Source of the DNA: Clostridiales bacterium
Lineage (GTDB): Bacteria; Bacillota; Clostridia; Peptostreptococcales; Anaerovoracaceae
DNA length: 7,009 nucleotides
Assembly (NCBI GenBank): GCA_012515135.1
Contig: JAAYYX010000102.1
Span: 1-7,009, forward strand
Direction: 5' to 3'
The translations under genes were made by a program, and so were the position numbers. This document shows positions 6,301 through 7,009 of this stretch, piece after piece (the stretch's first letter is position 1; every line of letters begins with the position of its first letter). Below the pieces are notes generated by a model. The model had not been told where the DNA came from. It did no database searches and saw only the letters and a program-made list of their open reading frames with translations.

Positions 6301-7009
6301 ATGAAAAAGATCAAGCCTATATTCAAAGAATTCTTCAATCAAAACCGTAAAGAGAAGATAAAGCTTTTCTCTATCGACTTTGTTTGTGTGCTTATAGCCT
6401 GCGCTTTCGGGGCCTTTGCCACAGTCTCTGTTATGATACCCAACGGACTGACTTCCGGGGGGCTGACGGGAGTAGTAAGAATAATACAGAACTATATAAG
6501 CATGGATTTTTCTGTCCTTTATTACATAGGATCATTTATTATTATAGCAGCAGCAGGAATTACAATGGGTTTTACAGAAGTAAAAAAACTTATTCTTATA
6601 AGCGTGCTTTATCCTGCTGTCCTGATGTTCTTTGAGTATACGGATTTTCGTCTTCTGGAAGAAAAAGACCTTATACTGGCCGCCATATTCTGCGGAGCGT
6701 TTTCGGGGGTCTGCAGCGGTATAGTATTCTGGAGAGGCTACTCATTCAGCGGAACGGATGCCATCGCCAAAATGATAAGAAAAAAACTTCTTCCACAGTT
6801 CTCACAAAGCAAGATAATGGTTGCCATTGATGCCATTGTAATAATAATATCCGCTTTTATATTCGGAAGGAACATAGCCCTTTATGCACTTGTGACCCAG
6901 GTGATAATATCAAAGACTATAGATGTGATAATATTCGGATTTGAATCAAAGATAATACAGCTTGAAATAATAACCATGAAGGGAGACGAGATAACGGAAT
7001 ATATCGTCA
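6301..7009 (+). CDS. YitT-family (DUF161) membrane protein, 3' end outside window
   Basis: An open frame from ATG 6301 runs through the window end (236 codons visible, no stop). It is a YitT/DUF161-type integral membrane protein of unknown biochemical function; family members are common and often multicopy in Firmicutes. Hydrophobic segments lie near residues 22-45, 68-87, 91-109, 120-142 and 173-190. The family signature is seen as SVMIPNGLTSGGLTGVVRII (43-62), and SGTDAIAKMIRKK (152-164) corresponds to the usual GGTD-x-x-A repeat element. From about residue 210 (GFESKIIQLEIIT) the sequence enters the cytoplasmic DUF2179-like tail and is cut off. AAGG (6292-6295) lies 5 bases before the ATG. 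The gene starts 9 bases after the methyltransferase stop, so it probably belongs to the same operon. Confidence 0.9.
   Translation, partial: MKKIKPIFKEFFNQNRKEKIKLFSIDFVCVLIACAFGAFATVSVMIPNGLTSGGLTGVVRIIQNYISMDFSVLYYIGSFIIIAAAGITMGFTEVKKLILISVLYPAVLMFFEYTDFRLLEEKDLILAAIFCGAFSGVCSGIVFWRGYSFSGTDAIAKMIRKKLLPQFSQSKIMVAIDAIVIIISAFIFGRNIALYALVTQVIISKTIDVIIFGFESKIIQLEIITMKGDEITEYIV

Noticed and set aside
6384..6635. Open frame of 83 codons on the + strand inside the YitT gene
   Set aside because: It lies out of frame within the clearly coding YitT-family gene, and its translation is low-complexity Tyr/Ser-rich with no ribosome binding site evidence.

Overview
The window looks like ordinary chromosome from a low-to-moderate GC Gram-positive anaerobe, most likely a member of the Clostridia. 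The evidence is about 40% GC by eye, heavy use of ATA (Ile) and AGA/AGG (Arg), strong AGGAGG-type ribosome binding sites, and tightly packed co-directional genes. Genus cannot be read from the sequence. All eight genes lie on the + strand. I see no tRNA, rRNA, CRISPR array, insertion sequence, prophage or integration scar.

Layout: (1) 1-308 is the 3' end of rlmN, a 23S rRNA/tRNA A2 methyltransferase, including its catalytic methyl-carrying Cys. (2) 309-391 holds a good sigma-A-type promoter and ribosome binding site. (3) 392-814 encodes a small P-loop ATP-binding protein of unknown function. With the promoter before it and a strong intrinsic terminator after it (833-865), it looks like a one-gene transcription unit. 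(4) 878 to the end of the window is a six-gene run with gaps of 14 bases or less or 1-4 base overlaps: an EamA/DMT transporter, a Nudix CoA-pyrophosphatase-type hydrolase, an omega-amidase (Nit2-type nitrilase-family enzyme), a YgiQ-family radical SAM protein, a solitary beta-class DNA adenine methyltransferase, and a YitT-family membrane protein cut off by the window end.

How the genes may work together: the Nudix enzyme and the omega-amidase both belong to families that dispose of or repair wayward metabolites (CoA derivatives, and 2-oxoglutaramate or deaminated glutathione), so the front half of the run may be a metabolite-repair/export module. This is inference from family knowledge. The radical SAM gene and the methyltransferase are translationally coupled (ATGA overlap), but no functional link is known. 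No restriction endonuclease is visible, so the methyltransferase appears to be an orphan.

I found no clear new defence or mobile system. The best leads are the orphan methyltransferase with its extra C-terminal domain inside a housekeeping operon, the uncharacterised P-loop protein with its own promoter and terminator, and the terminator that ends only 12 bases before the first start codon of the large operon, leaving that operon without a visible promoter.
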